Notes under the pieces: model-generated
Database searches by the model: none
What the model was told of the DNA's origin: nothing
The model's input: only the letters and a program-made list of their open reading frames with translations
In this document: piece by piece, positions 30,252 through 38,846 of the stretch
Layout of the letters: every line of letters begins with the position of its first letter
How positions within the stretch are numbered: the stretch's first letter is position 1
DNA from: Micromonospora ureilytica
Lineage (GTDB): Bacteria; Actinomycetota; Actinomycetes; Mycobacteriales; Micromonosporaceae
Direction: 5' to 3'
DNA length: 64,000 nucleotides
Assembly (NCBI RefSeq): GCF_015751765.1
Contig: NZ_JADOTX010000001.1
Span: forward strand, 1,240,001 to 1,304,000
Program-made: the position numbers and the translations under genes

Positions 30252-32393
30252 TCAGGCCGAGGAACCGGGTGGCGACGGGGAGGCCTCGACAGTCAGACGA
30301 GCGCCGTGGACGGCGACCCCGGTCAGCCGGATGTTCCCCAGCGCCTCGGGGACGTGCGGATCGCTGGCGAGGATCCCGTCGTCGACATCGAGCCCGAGGA
30401 TCGAGCGCAGGAACAGCAGGGGTGCTCCGCTGGCCCAGGCCTGGGGATTGCATGCCGTGGGGTACGGCACGGGTCGTCGGCCGAGCGAGCGGTCGTACCC
30501 GGAGATGGCCTCGGGCAGGCGGTAATCGAAGTGGGCGGCGGCCTCCAGCATCGCCATCGCGATGCGGTTCGCCGCGTCGCGGTGGCCATACCGGGCGAGC
30601 CCGGCGGCGATGATCGAGTTGTCGTGTGGCCACACGGTCCCGACGTGGTAGCCGATGGGGTTGTATCCCACGTCCTCGGTGGACAGGGTCCGGACACCCC
30701 AGCCGGAGAACATCTGGTCGGACATCAACTGTCGGGCCACCATGGCGGCGCGGTCCGGCGGGACGATGCCGCTCCAGAGCAGGTGACCCATGTTCGAGGT
30801 CATCGAGTCGATGGGGCGCTTGTCGGCGTCGAGGCCGATCGCGTAGTAGCCGCCGCGCGCGGGCAGCCAGTAGTCACGGTTGAACCGTTCGCGCAGATCG
30901 GCGGCTTCGGTGCGCAGACGTCGCGCCAACGCGCTGTCGGCCCAGGGCCCATCGGCGAGCTGTGCGGCGCGGAGCTTCGCGTCGTAGGTGTAGCCCTGGA
31001 TCTCACAGGTGGCGACCGGCAGGGAGGGGAGCGTGCTGTCGGCGAACTGGACCCCGTCGGGTGAGTCGCGCCAGCAGTGGTTGCGCATGCCTTCGGGGGA
31101 GCGCGTGGCGTACTCGACGTAGCCGTCGCCGTCGCGGTCTCCGAAGTCGTCGATCCACCGCAGGGCCGCGTCGGCGTTGGGACGTAACCGCTGCACGAGT
31201 GCGTCGTCACCCGTCCACCGCCAGTACTCGGAGAGCAGGATGAGCCACAGCTGGGTGGTGTCGGACGCGCCGAAGCACGGGCCGTACGGCATGATGCCGA
31301 GCTGCGTCAGCTCGCCGGAGCGGTACTCGTGAAGTATCTTTCCCGGTTCCTCGTCGCTGAAGTCGTCGATGGCGTTGCCCTGGTGTGCGGCAAGGGTGAC
31401 CAGCGCCCCCCGCGCTACGTCGGGTCCGCAGCTGACGCTCTGGTAGGCGGTGATCAGGGTGTCCCGCCCGAACACCGCCAGGAACCAGGGCATGCCAGCG
31501 GCCAGCAGAACGACCTGCTCGCCGTGGATCTCCTTCGCGATCCGCATGGACACCAGGTCGCTGGCCGACTTGTGGTAGACGCTGCGCAGCAGGTCTGATT
31601 CGGCGCTCAGGTCTGGCTTGTTCTCCCTCCACCGCCAGGCTGCGTCGTCGGCGCCGGGGTCCTGCTCCTCGCCGAAGGTGCGGCTGGTCGGCTGGTAGTC
31701 CTTGCCCCGACAGTTCAGCAACACCCGCAGCTCGCAACCCCAGGTCTGGCCTCGCCCCAGGTGCACGTCCCAGACCAGTGCGTCGCCCTCCACCCGGTCG
31801 GCACGCGGCTCGGCCTCGACTGTCGTGACGGCCGACCAGTGCGAATTCCGGTAGGAGAAGGACAGCGCAGAGCCGTCCGACCGGTGGGCCCGCCGGATGT
31901 CGGCCAGCCTGCTCCGTCCCGCCCCCTTGATCTCGAAGAGGTCAGCGAAGTCCGCGCCGACGTCCAACCGCAGACGTACGGAGACCGGCTCGGCGCCGAA
32001 ATACTGCACAGTGATCCGCTCGTACATGCCGTCGCCGACGAATCGTTCCCGTCGCACGCCGACCCGGTTCGCCGCCAGGCCCTCGATCTCGGGATTCGCG
32101 AGGAAGAAGGCCGCCGAGTACGGATCGACGGGGTTCGCGCTGAGGACGAGCGGGGCGTTCCCGTCGAGGGTCAGCTCCCAACGGCTGATGTAGCGGGTGT
32201 CGTCGTGTACCAGACCGGCGATGGAGTCCGCCGGTACGTCCCCGGCTGGATTGGACAGCATGAAGGTCCGGCCTTCGAATATGCCGACAGCATCCGAACC
32301 CAATTCCGGTGGCATGTCGCGGTTGGCGCCGCCGTGAGTTTTGTCGGCTTGGGTTGTCGACGGGGATCCGGACGGCGTCGACCGAGATTGCAT
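30252..32393 (-). CDS. Amylo-alpha-1,6-glucosidase / glycogen-debranching-like protein
   Basis: A 713-residue cytoplasmic protein. The N-terminal beta-domain (about residues 38-260) contains F-M-L-S-N-P-A-G-D and D-T-R-Y-I-S, typical of the glycogen-debranching N-terminal family; the C-terminal (alpha/alpha)6 barrel (about 290-700) has P-W-F-L-A-V-F-G-R-D-T-L near 330 and W-P-H-D-N-S near 595, resembling GH15/GH63-like clan enzymes. ATG at 32393 has GGGGGAGAG 7 nt upstream. It may hydrolyse or debranch an oligosaccharide in storage-glycan or trehalose metabolism; activity within the family is uncertain. It is a single-gene unit. Confidence 0.85.
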   Translation of the reverse strand: MQSRSTPSGSPSTTQADKTHGGANRDMPPELGSDAVGIFEGRTFMLSNPAGDVPADSIAGLVHDDTRYISRWELTLDGNAPLVLSANPVDPYSAAFFLANPEIEGLAANRVGVRRERFVGDGMYERITVQYFGAEPVSVRLRLDVGADFADLFEIKGAGRSRLADIRRAHRSDGSALSFSYRNSHWSAVTTVEAEPRADRVEGDALVWDVHLGRGQTWGCELRVLLNCRGKDYQPTSRTFGEEQDPGADDAAWRWRENKPDLSAESDLLRSVYHKSASDLVSMRIAKEIHGEQVVLLAAGMPWFLAVFGRDTLITAYQSVSCGPDVARGALVTLAAHQGNAIDDFSDEEPGKILHEYRSGELTQLGIMPYGPCFGASDTTQLWLILLSEYWRWTGDDALVQRLRPNADAALRWIDDFGDRDGDGYVEYATRSPEGMRNHCWRDSPDGVQFADSTLPSLPVATCEIQGYTYDAKLRAAQLADGPWADSALARRLRTEAADLRERFNRDYWLPARGGYYAIGLDADKRPIDSMTSNMGHLLWSGIVPPDRAAMVARQLMSDQMFSGWGVRTLSTEDVGYNPIGYHVGTVWPHDNSIIAAGLARYGHRDAANRIAMAMLEAAAHFDYRLPEAISGYDRSLGRRPVPYPTACNPQAWASGAPLLFLRSILGLDVDDGILASDPHVPEALGNIRLTGVAVHGARLTVEASPSPPGSSA

Positions 32394-32564
32394 GGCGTTC
32401 TCTCCCCCCGGTTGGCAGGGTAAAGAACCCGCCATGCACCGCAGTCTAGGACTCGAAAAGATGACCCCGCTGCGATATCGAAGGGCGCCCACCGGGTTCG
32501 GGCAACGGCCCTGTTACGGCGAAAATCGGCAGTTCGCGGTCGGAATGAGATCCCACCGCGGACG

Positions 32565-32844
32565 TTGGCTTTGGGGCGACACCGCTCTATGGTGGGGGCA
32601 TGTCGCCGGTGACCTTCCGCTCGCCCGCCGCCATCGAGGTGGCGGTGGGCGGTGCTGTCCGCGTGCCGACGGCGACACGCCTCAAGGCCGACATGCGGGT
32701 ACCGGTTGTCCGCGCGCCGCACGTCGCGCTCACACACGAAATGTCGAGCCCGACGCGAACCGGCCGAGGCCCACCTGCGGAATCGTTGCATACCCAGAAC
32801 GACCGCCAGGGCGAAGCTATCCAGCTTCGGCCCTTTTTGTTTTT
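32565..32844 (+). ncRNA. Candidate leader/small RNA with intrinsic terminator upstream of the DksA-like gene
   Basis: In the 479-bp gap 32394-32872, TTGGCT (32565-32570), 17 bp and TATGGT (32588-32593) form a promoter candidate. About 210 nt on, AGGGC-GAAGC (32808-32817) pairs with GCTTC-G-GCCCT (32824-32834), one bulged base, followed by TTTTTGTTTTT (32834-32844). This is a textbook intrinsic terminator, rare in such GC-rich DNA, 28 nt before the DksA-like ATG and with no plus-strand gene ahead of it. It is either an attenuator or the end of a small RNA. Boundaries are inferred. Confidence 0.45.
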
Positions 32845-32872
32845 CCCGCCCGATCCCCTTGAAAGGCAGACC

Positions 32873-33205
32873 ATGAGCGTCGATCATCGTCGTACTCTCG
32901 ACCAGAGTTGGCTCGCTGACATGCGAGCGTCCCTGGCGGACGACTTCGCCACCCAAACCGCTCGACTGCGGGAGTTGACCGAGCTCAACGCGGACACCGG
33001 CGACCCCGGCGAGGCCCACAACCAGGCCGCGCTGCTGATGGCCACCCGCCAGAACATCGAGCAGATCACCGGTGCGCTGAGCCGGATCAGCGACGGCATC
33101 TACGGTGCCTGCCAGAAGTGCAGCCGGAGCATCCCGGCCGAGCGGCTCGAGATTCTCCCGCACGCGCGCTTCTGCGTGCCGTGCCAGGAGAAGCAGAACA
33201 GGTGA
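32873..33205 (+). CDS. DksA/TraR-family zinc-finger protein
   Basis: A 110-residue protein: helical coiled-coil region (about 10-75) followed by a C-terminal four-cysteine zinc finger, C-Q-K-C and C-V-P-C near residues 86-104. Such proteins bind the RNA polymerase secondary channel and alter initiation, often under stress. The ATG at 32873 has GAAAGG 6 nt upstream; a longer frame to 32600 spans the terminator-like hairpin and is unlikely. The coiled-coil tip lacks an obvious D-x-x-D-x pair, so it may not act exactly as DksA. Confidence 0.85.
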   Translation: MSVDHRRTLDQSWLADMRASLADDFATQTARLRELTELNADTGDPGEAHNQAALLMATRQNIEQITGALSRISDGIYGACQKCSRSIPAERLEILPHARFCVPCQEKQNR

Positions 33206-33210
33206 CGCCC

Positions 33211-33250
33211 CGGTGTGGCTGCCGTGCCCGTCGGCACGGCAGCCACACCG
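33211..33250 (+). terminator. Perfect 18-bp hairpin after the DksA-like gene
   Basis: Arms 33211-33228 and 33233-33250 pair perfectly over 18 bp around the loop CGTC. It begins 6 nt after the stop codon. No T-tract follows, as in many actinobacterial terminators. Confidence 0.75.
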
Positions 33251-33271
33251 TCACGTGCGAGAGGGTTCAGC

Positions 33272-33288
33272 CTTTCATTCAGTGAAAG
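33272..33288 (+). promoter_or_regulatory. Palindrome CTTTCA-N5-TGAAAG upstream of vanA
   Basis: CTTTCA (33272-33277) and TGAAAG (33283-33288) are exact inverted copies, 76 bp before the vanA start. Size and symmetry suit an IclR-type operator; the IclR regulator encoded at the end of this operon is the natural candidate. Confidence 0.45.
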
Positions 33289-33364
33289 CTCCGGTTCCCC
33301 AACGGGGACACCGCACGGGACGATCCGGCTCCATCGACGTCCGTCGGCATGGAGGTCCGGTCGC

Positions 33365-34408
33365 ATGGCATTCGCGCGTAACCAGTGGTATGTGGCGGCC
33401 TACGGCAGTGAGGTGGGGCGGGACCTGCTCGCCCGCACTGTGCTCGGTGAGCCGCTGGTGCTGTACCGCACCGGTGCCGGGAAGCCGGTGGCGCTCGCCG
33501 ACCGATGCGTGCACAGGCGCTTCCCGCTGTCGGAGAGCCGGCTCGACGGCGACACGATCGTCTGCGGCTACCACGGCTTCACCTACGATCCGACCGGCGC
33601 GTGCGTCTTCGTACCCGGGCAGCAGCGCATCCCACGAACCGCGCGGGTGGTCTCCTTCCCCGTGGTGGAACAGGACTCCTTCATCTGGGTCTGGATAGGC
33701 GACCTGGATCGGGCCGACCCGGCCGCGATTCCGCGCGCACCGTGGCTCGCCGACCCGCGTTACGCGGTGGTGCGGGGCATGGCGCCACTGAACGCGCGGT
33801 ACGGCCTGCTGGTGGACAACCTCCTGGACCTGTCGCATGAGACCTACCTGCACGGCGGCTACATCGGAACGCCGGAGGTGGCGAACACCCCGATCACCAC
33901 CGAGGTGGACGAGGACCGGGGGATCGTCTACGTCAGTCGGCACATGGACGACGCCGAGTGCCCACCGTTCTACGCGCGTTCGACCGGGATCCAGGGCCGG
34001 ATCACCCGGTGGCAGGACATCGAATACCACACGCCCTGCCTCTACCTCCTGCACAGCCGGATCGCGCCGCAGGGTGTCTATCCGCCCGCCGAGGGCGAGG
34101 ACAGCGAAGCGTTCCACGCCGAGATCGTGTACGCCATCACCCCGTCGACCGAGCACACCACCTATGACTTCTGGGCGGTGGCACGCGACTTCGCGATCGA
34201 CGACGAGTCGGTGAGCGAGTACCTCCACCACAGCAATCACACAGTGGTCATGCAGGACGTGACCGCGCTCAACATCCTGGAGCAGGTGATCACGACCGAG
34301 CCGGACAGGTATCAGGAGTTGAGCATCAACATCGACACCGGTGGCCTGGCCGCCCGGCGGCTGCTGGCCCGGATGATCGGGTCGGGGACGGTGGGAGCGG
34401 CGCGGTGA
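33365..34408 (+). CDS. vanA: Vanillate O-demethylase, Rieske oxygenase subunit
   Basis: A 347-residue Rieske non-haem iron oxygenase. The [2Fe-2S] motif is C48-V-H50 ... C67-G-Y-H70; the mononuclear iron site is D-N-L-L-D-L-S-H-E-T-Y-L-H near residue 152. Length and sequence layout match VanA/VanA-like demethylases, which convert vanillate to protocatechuate and formaldehyde. GGAGG lies 8 nt before the ATG. A VanB-type reductase follows after one small gene, and the pca operon that consumes protocatechuate is 14 kb away. Another methoxyaromatic acid could be the substrate. Confidence 0.87.
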   Translation: MAFARNQWYVAAYGSEVGRDLLARTVLGEPLVLYRTGAGKPVALADRCVHRRFPLSESRLDGDTIVCGYHGFTYDPTGACVFVPGQQRIPRTARVVSFPVVEQDSFIWVWIGDLDRADPAAIPRAPWLADPRYAVVRGMAPLNARYGLLVDNLLDLSHETYLHGGYIGTPEVANTPITTEVDEDRGIVYVSRHMDDAECPPFYARSTGIQGRITRWQDIEYHTPCLYLLHSRIAPQGVYPPAEGEDSEAFHAEIVYAITPSTEHTTYDFWAVARDFAIDDESVSEYLHHSNHTVVMQDVTALNILEQVITTEPDRYQELSINIDTGGLAARRLLARMIGSGTVGAAR

Positions 34409-34623
34409 GTTCCCGAACAGGCGCCCGCACGGGGGACCGGGTCTACCGGATTCACTGGGTGCCGGGCACCGACACCCTGCGCGGGATCTGCCACTGTGGG
34501 GCCGAGCGCCTCGCCGAGGACCCGGTCGAGTTGTGGGAGTGGCTGCTCGCCCACCCGCAGGGGCACCGGGGCGTGGCCGTGCCGGTGCCCGGACCGCCGA
34601 GGCGGCTGGCGATGCGCGAGTGA
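34405..34623 (+). CDS. Small CHC-motif protein between vanA and vanB
   Basis: A 72-residue basic protein with no family I recognise. It contains G-I-C-H-C-G-A-E near residue 28 and a Trp-rich V-E-L-W-E-W-L-L-A-H-P-Q-G-H segment. It overlaps vanA by 4 nt (GTGA) and vanB by 4 nt (GTGA), so all three are coupled. Position suggests an accessory or electron-transfer helper for the demethylase, but with only two cysteines and two nearby histidines a cluster-binding role is speculative. Confidence 0.65.
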   Translation: MSSRTGARTGDRVYRIHWVPGTDTLRGICHCGAERLAEDPVELWEWLLAHPQGHRGVAVPVPGPPRRLAMRE

Positions 34624-35573
34624 CGGTGGACGTGCTGACGGGTGTGGAGCTGGTGGTTGCCGGCCGGGACCAGGTGGCGGCCGAGGTCGTGGCGATCAGC
34701 CTGTGTCGCGCGGACGGCGGCGACCTGCCCGAGTGGACGCCGGGCGCGCACATCGACCTGGAGTTGAGCGCCGGGCTGGCCCGGCAGTACTCCCTCTGCG
34801 GCGACCCGGCGGAGCGGTCCGTCCTGCGGATCGCGGTGCAGCGCGAACCGAACGGACGCGGCGGCTCCCGACTGGCGCATGAGCGGCTCACCGTCGGCGC
34901 GACCGTCCGGGTGAGCGGACCCCGCAACACCTTCCCGCTGGTCGCGGCACCGCGTTACCTCTTCGTCGCCGGTGGCATAGGTATCACTCCCATCGCACCG
35001 ATGGTCGCCGCCGCCGACGCCGCGGGCGCGGACTGGCGACTGGTGTACGGGGGACGCAGCCGCGCCACCATGGCCTTCGCCGCCGCCCTGCGGGAGAAGC
35101 ACGGCGACCGGGTGAGCCTGCACCCGCAGGACGAGACCGGTTTGCTCGACCTGGCCGGGTTGCTGGGCCGGCCCGGCACGGGGCTCATCTACTGCTGTGG
35201 CCCGGAACCACTGATCGCAGCGGTGGAGGAACACTGCCGCGGCTGGCCACCCGGCTGCCTGCAGGTCGAGCGGTTCACCGCCCGAGGCGACACCGGCGCG
35301 CCGGAGACGACGATCGAGGTCGAGCTCGCGCTCTCCGGGCGGACGGTGACCGTGCCGCCGGGCACGCCGATCCTTCAGGCGGTGGAGGAGGCCGGCGTGC
35401 AGGTCCTCTCGTCCTGCCGGGAGGGCACCTGCGGCACCTGCGAGACCCCGGTGCTCGCCGGCGTGCCGGAGCACCGCGACAGCCTGCTCACCGAGCAGGA
35501 GCGGGCCGCCGGGGACACGATGATGATCTGCGTCTCCCGGGCCCGTACGCCCCGACTCGTGCTGGAGCTGTGA
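34620..35573 (+). CDS. vanB: Vanillate O-demethylase reductase (ferredoxin-type)
   Basis: A 317-residue phthalate-dioxygenase-reductase-type protein: FMN domain (about 1-100, R-Q-Y-S-L-C-G near 58), NAD domain (about 105-220, F-V-A-G-G-I-G-I-T-P and Y-C-C-G-P-E) and a C-terminal plant-type [2Fe-2S] domain (about 230-317, C-R-E-G-T-C-G-T-C with a later Cys in M-I-C-V). It passes electrons from NADH to VanA. The GTG start overlaps the small gene's stop by 4 nt. Confidence 0.88.
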   Translation: MTVDVLTGVELVVAGRDQVAAEVVAISLCRADGGDLPEWTPGAHIDLELSAGLARQYSLCGDPAERSVLRIAVQREPNGRGGSRLAHERLTVGATVRVSGPRNTFPLVAAPRYLFVAGGIGITPIAPMVAAADAAGADWRLVYGGRSRATMAFAAALREKHGDRVSLHPQDETGLLDLAGLLGRPGTGLIYCCGPEPLIAAVEEHCRGWPPGCLQVERFTARGDTGAPETTIEVELALSGRTVTVPPGTPILQAVEEAGVQVLSSCREGTCGTCETPVLAGVPEHRDSLLTEQERAAGDTMMICVSRARTPRLVLEL

Positions 35574-35603
35574 GCGCGCGGCGCCGGCGGGGATGATGAC
35601 GGG

Positions 35604-36365
35604 GTGCGCGCAGAACCGGGGCGGTCGGTGACGAGCAAGGTCCTGGCGCTGCTCGACGCGTTCAGCCCGGCCACCCCGGCGCTGACCCTGAGCGAGTTGG
35701 CGCGTCGCGCCGGGCTGCCCCTGCCCACCGTGTACCGGCGGGCCGCGGAACTGGTCGCGTGGGGAGCGCTGGAGCGCGGCGACGACGGACGGTACCGGAT
35801 CGGTCTGCGGCTGTGGGAGGTGGGCTCGCTCGCCCCGAGGGGCCTGGGGCTGCGGGAGTTGGCCCTGCCGGTCATGGAGGACCTGTACGAGGTGACCCAC
35901 GAGAACGTCCAGCTCGCCGTCCGGCAGGACCTCGAACTCGTCTTCATCGAACGGATCGCCGGGCGGCACGCGGTGCCCGTGCTCACCCGGGTGGGGGGCC
36001 GCTTCGCGCTGCACGCCACAGGCGTCGGGTTGGTCCTGCTCGCCCACGCGCCCGCCGAGGTGCAGGAGCAGGTGCTGGCCGCCCCGCTGGAGCGGTACAC
36101 CGAACTGACCATCACCGACCCGAGGCGGTTGCGTAGCTGCCTCGCCGAGGTTCGCCGGGTCGGGTACGCGGTCAGCGACCGCCAGGTCACGATGGACGCC
36201 CTCTCGGTGGCGGCACCGATCCGCGTACCGGAGGGCGTGGTGGCGGCGATCTCGTTGGTGGTCGCCCACGACCGGGCGGACCCGGTGGCGTTGGCCCCGC
36301 TGGTCCAGGCCGCGGGCCGGGTGGTCTCCAGGGCGCTGAACAGCTCCACACGACCTGCCGTCTGA
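35604..36365 (+). CDS. IclR-family regulator of the van operon
   Basis: A 253-residue IclR protein: N-terminal winged helix (L-T-L-S-E-L-A-R-R-A-G-L-P-L-P-T-V-Y-R near residues 27-45) and C-terminal ligand-binding GAF-like domain (about 75-250). GTG start 30 nt after vanB, so it is the last gene of the operon. It probably senses vanillate or a related acid and controls the operon through the CTTTCA palindrome before vanA (inference). Confidence 0.85.
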   Translation: MRAEPGRSVTSKVLALLDAFSPATPALTLSELARRAGLPLPTVYRRAAELVAWGALERGDDGRYRIGLRLWEVGSLAPRGLGLRELALPVMEDLYEVTHENVQLAVRQDLELVFIERIAGRHAVPVLTRVGGRFALHATGVGLVLLAHAPAEVQEQVLAAPLERYTELTITDPRRLRSCLAEVRRVGYAVSDRQVTMDALSVAAPIRVPEGVVAAISLVVAHDRADPVALAPLVQAAGRVVSRALNSSTRPAV

Positions 36366-36414
36366 TGTAGACAGACTGCAAATCGTTGACGCCCGATCAA
36401 ATTCTGCATTACGT
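36365..36414 (+). promoter_or_regulatory. Promoter of the hydroxycinnamate operon
   Basis: TTGACG (36386-36391), 17 bp, TTACGT (36409-36414) is a good promoter 63 bp before the SDR start. An imperfect inverted repeat TGTAG-N5-CTGCA (36365-36379) lies just upstream of the -35 and may be a regulator site. Confidence 0.5.
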
Positions 36415-36477
36415 TGCCCGTGCGCGTGTTACTCCCCACCCTCGTGCGCAGATCGGCATCGACGAAAGGGAGCACTC

Positions 36478-37404
36478 ATGTCTCTGGACGGCAAGGTCGC
36501 CATCGTCACCGGGGCCGGGCGGGGTCTCGGCCTCGCCTATGCGCAGGAGTTGGCGCGGCGGGGCGCCTCGGTCGTGGTCAACGACGTGGACGCCGAGGCC
36601 ACGGCCGACGCCGTGGCGGCGCTCGAGTCGTCCGGCGGCCGGGCCGTCGCTGTGGTCGCGCCGGTCGGCCCGACCGAGACCGCGAAGGAACTCGTCAGCA
36701 CTGCGGTCGAGCACTTCGGGCGGCTGGACATCCTCGTCACCAACGCCGGCTTCCTGCGTGACACGGTGCTGTGGAAGATGAGCGACGACGACTTCGACAC
36801 CGTCATCAACGTGCACCTGCGCGGCACATTCACCACAGTGCGCGAGGCGGTGCAGCACATGCGGCAGGCCGGCGAGGGCGGGCGGATCATCTGCGTCGGG
36901 TCACCCACCGGGCAGCGGGGCAACTTCGGCCAGACCAACTACGCTGCCGCCAAGGCGGGCATCGTCGGCATGGTCCGTACCTGGGCGCTCGAACTCAAGC
37001 GGGCCGGCATCACCGCCAACGCCGTCGTTCCGGTCGCCGCGACCGCGATGACCGCCACCGTCCCCTACTTCGCCGCGGCGGTGCGGGCCGAGGCGAACGG
37101 CGAGCCGATGCCCGCGTTCTTCCGACACGACCTGGGGTTCGGCACGGCGGACGACGTGGCCGGACTTGTCGCGTTCCTCGGCTCCGACGCGGCGGCCTCG
37201 GTGACCGGCCAGGTGATAGGTGTCGGCGGGGACCGCCTCCAGATCTGGACCCACCCCGAGGCGGCGCTGACCGCGCACCGCGATGGCGGCTGGACGTACG
37301 ACGCGCTCGTGGACGCCTGGCCGACGACGTTCGCCGGTGCCGCACAGAGCGTCGGCGAACGCTTCCCGAAACTCCCCGAGGAGTTCGAGCCGCCGACGTC
37401 CTGA
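36478..37404 (+). CDS. SDR-family 3-hydroxyacyl-CoA dehydrogenase, CouN-like
   Basis: A 308-residue short-chain dehydrogenase. T-G-A-G-R-G-L-G is at residues 11-18, N-A-G near 90, and Y-A-A-A-K near 158 is the catalytic Tyr/Lys. The length exceeds the classical 250 by a C-terminal tail, as in MaoC-associated SDRs. Position next to an amidohydrolase, a MaoC hydratase and an acyl-CoA ligase reproduces the rhodococcal Cou set, where CouN oxidises the 3-hydroxyacyl-CoA formed from p-coumaroyl- or feruloyl-CoA. Ribosome-binding site GAAAGGGAG. Operon assignment and substrate are inferred from context. Confidence 0.85.
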   Translation: MSLDGKVAIVTGAGRGLGLAYAQELARRGASVVVNDVDAEATADAVAALESSGGRAVAVVAPVGPTETAKELVSTAVEHFGRLDILVTNAGFLRDTVLWKMSDDDFDTVINVHLRGTFTTVREAVQHMRQAGEGGRIICVGSPTGQRGNFGQTNYAAAKAGIVGMVRTWALELKRAGITANAVVPVAATAMTATVPYFAAAVRAEANGEPMPAFFRHDLGFGTADDVAGLVAFLGSDAAASVTGQVIGVGGDRLQIWTHPEAALTAHRDGGWTYDALVDAWPTTFAGAAQSVGERFPKLPEEFEPPTS

Positions 37405-37441
37405 CCCGCCCGCACCGACGCGCCCGACGAAGGTTGGCCCC

Positions 37442-38323
37442 ATGTACCAGCCCGCGATCAACCTCGACGACGTCACGGCGATCGACATGCACGTGCACAT
37501 CGAGGTCGACGACCACGGTCACACCTCACTGCCCGAACCGCTCGTGACGGCGGCGTCGGCGTACTTCAAGACGGACGGCCCACGGCCCGCTGTCGACACG
37601 GTGGCGCGGTACTACCGCGAGCGGCGCATGGTGGCCGTCGTCTTCACCGTGGACGCGCGTACCCAACTGAAGCATCAGCCCCTGTCGAGCACCGACATCG
37701 CCCGTGCGGCGGCCGACCACGCAGACGTGCTCATTCCGTTCGGGTCGGTCGACCCGCGCACCGGGGGAGCGGCAGTCGAACTCGCCGAGCGGTTGATCCA
37801 GGAGGAGGGTGTACGCGGCTTCAAGTTCCACCCCACCGTGCAGGGCTTCGACCCCAGCCACGACGAGTACGCGCCGCTGTGGGGGCTGTTGGAGCGGGCG
37901 GGTGTCCCGGCGCTCTTCCATACCGGGCAGACAGGCATCGGCGCGGGTACGCCGGGCGGCTACGGTCTGCGGCTCGGTCTGTCGAATCCGATCCTGCTCG
38001 ACCCGATCGCGGCCGACTTCCCCGACCTGCAGCTCATCATGGCCCACCCGTCGGTGCCCTGGCAGGACGAGGCGTTGTCGGTGGCCACGCACAAGCACAA
38101 CACCTGGATCGACCTGTCCGGCTGGAGCCCGAAGTACTTCCCAGCCGAGTTGGTGCGCTACGCGAACTCGGTGCTGAAGCGACGGGTGCTCTTCGGCACC
38201 GACTACCCGATGCTCACCCCCGATCGGTGGCTGCGCGACGTGCAGGCGACCGACCTCAAGCCGGACGTGCTCCCGGGCATCCTGAAGGACAACGCGGCCC
38301 GACTGCTGGGCCTCGCCCGGTGA
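37442..38323 (+). CDS. Amidohydrolase-family (ACMSD-like) hydrolase, CouO-like
   Basis: A 293-residue amidohydrolase-2-family protein. The metal-binding motif D-M-H-V-H is near residues 16-20, F-K-F-H-P near 125, H-T-G near 160, A-H-P near 202 and F-G-T-D-Y near 252. In the rhodococcal p-coumarate pathway CouO, of this family, is proposed to hydrolyse the beta-ketoacyl-CoA to the aromatic acid and acetyl-CoA. GAAGG precedes the ATG by 8 nt; the gap to the SDR gene is 37 nt. Decarboxylase activity typical of other family members is the main alternative. Confidence 0.82.
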   Translation: MYQPAINLDDVTAIDMHVHIEVDDHGHTSLPEPLVTAASAYFKTDGPRPAVDTVARYYRERRMVAVVFTVDARTQLKHQPLSSTDIARAAADHADVLIPFGSVDPRTGGAAVELAERLIQEEGVRGFKFHPTVQGFDPSHDEYAPLWGLLERAGVPALFHTGQTGIGAGTPGGYGLRLGLSNPILLDPIAADFPDLQLIMAHPSVPWQDEALSVATHKHNTWIDLSGWSPKYFPAELVRYANSVLKRRVLFGTDYPMLTPDRWLRDVQATDLKPDVLPGILKDNAARLLGLAR

Positions 38324-38340
38324 CGACGAGAGGAAACGCC

Positions 38341-38793
38341 ATGACGACGACCATCACCTACGACCGGCTCGGCGACCTGGCCGGCACCGATCTCGGTCAC
38401 ACCGGGTACCGCACGGTCACCCAGGACCAGGTGGACCTCTTCGCGGACGCAACGGACGACCACCAGTGGATCCACGTCGACCCCGAACGGGCCAGGACCG
38501 GTCCGTTCGGCGCGCCGATCGCGCACGGCTTCCTCACCCTCTCCCTGGCGGTTCCCTTCTGGACCGAACTGCTCGAGGTCAAGGGCGTGACCACGAAGGT
38601 GAACTACGGCCTCGACAAGGTGCGTTTCCCCGCACCTGTCGTGGTCGGGGCGCGGGTGCGCATGCGGGCCACAGTCGTCGAGGTCGTCGAGGTGCGCGGC
38701 GGCTACCAGATCGCTGTCGACCAGACGATCGAGATCGAGGGCGGGACCAAGCCGGCGGTCGTCGCGCGAGGGCTGTACCGCTTCTACGCCTGA
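38341..38793 (+). CDS. MaoC-family enoyl-CoA hydratase, CouM-like
   Basis: A 150-residue hot-dog-fold hydratase with the R-hydratase motif D-A-T-D-D-H-Q-W-I-H (catalytic Asp/His, about residues 36-45) and G-P-F-G-A-P-I-A-H-G-F-L-T-L. It would add water to the side-chain double bond of p-coumaroyl- or feruloyl-CoA. GAGAGGAAAC lies before the ATG, 17 nt after the amidohydrolase stop, within the same operon. Confidence 0.87.
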   Translation: MTTTITYDRLGDLAGTDLGHTGYRTVTQDQVDLFADATDDHQWIHVDPERARTGPFGAPIAHGFLTLSLAVPFWTELLEVKGVTTKVNYGLDKVRFPAPVVVGARVRMRATVVEVVEVRGGYQIAVDQTIEIEGGTKPAVVARGLYRFYA

Positions 38794-38846
38794 GCCCGGG
38801 GGCATCCGTCGAGCCGGGCGAGCACACCACCTCCACCCCCGGGAGA

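Noticed and set aside
32600..32872. In-frame upstream extension of the DksA-like gene
   Set aside because: It would translate through the terminator hairpin and T-tract; the ATG at 32873 has a good ribosome-binding site and matches the family's usual N-terminus.
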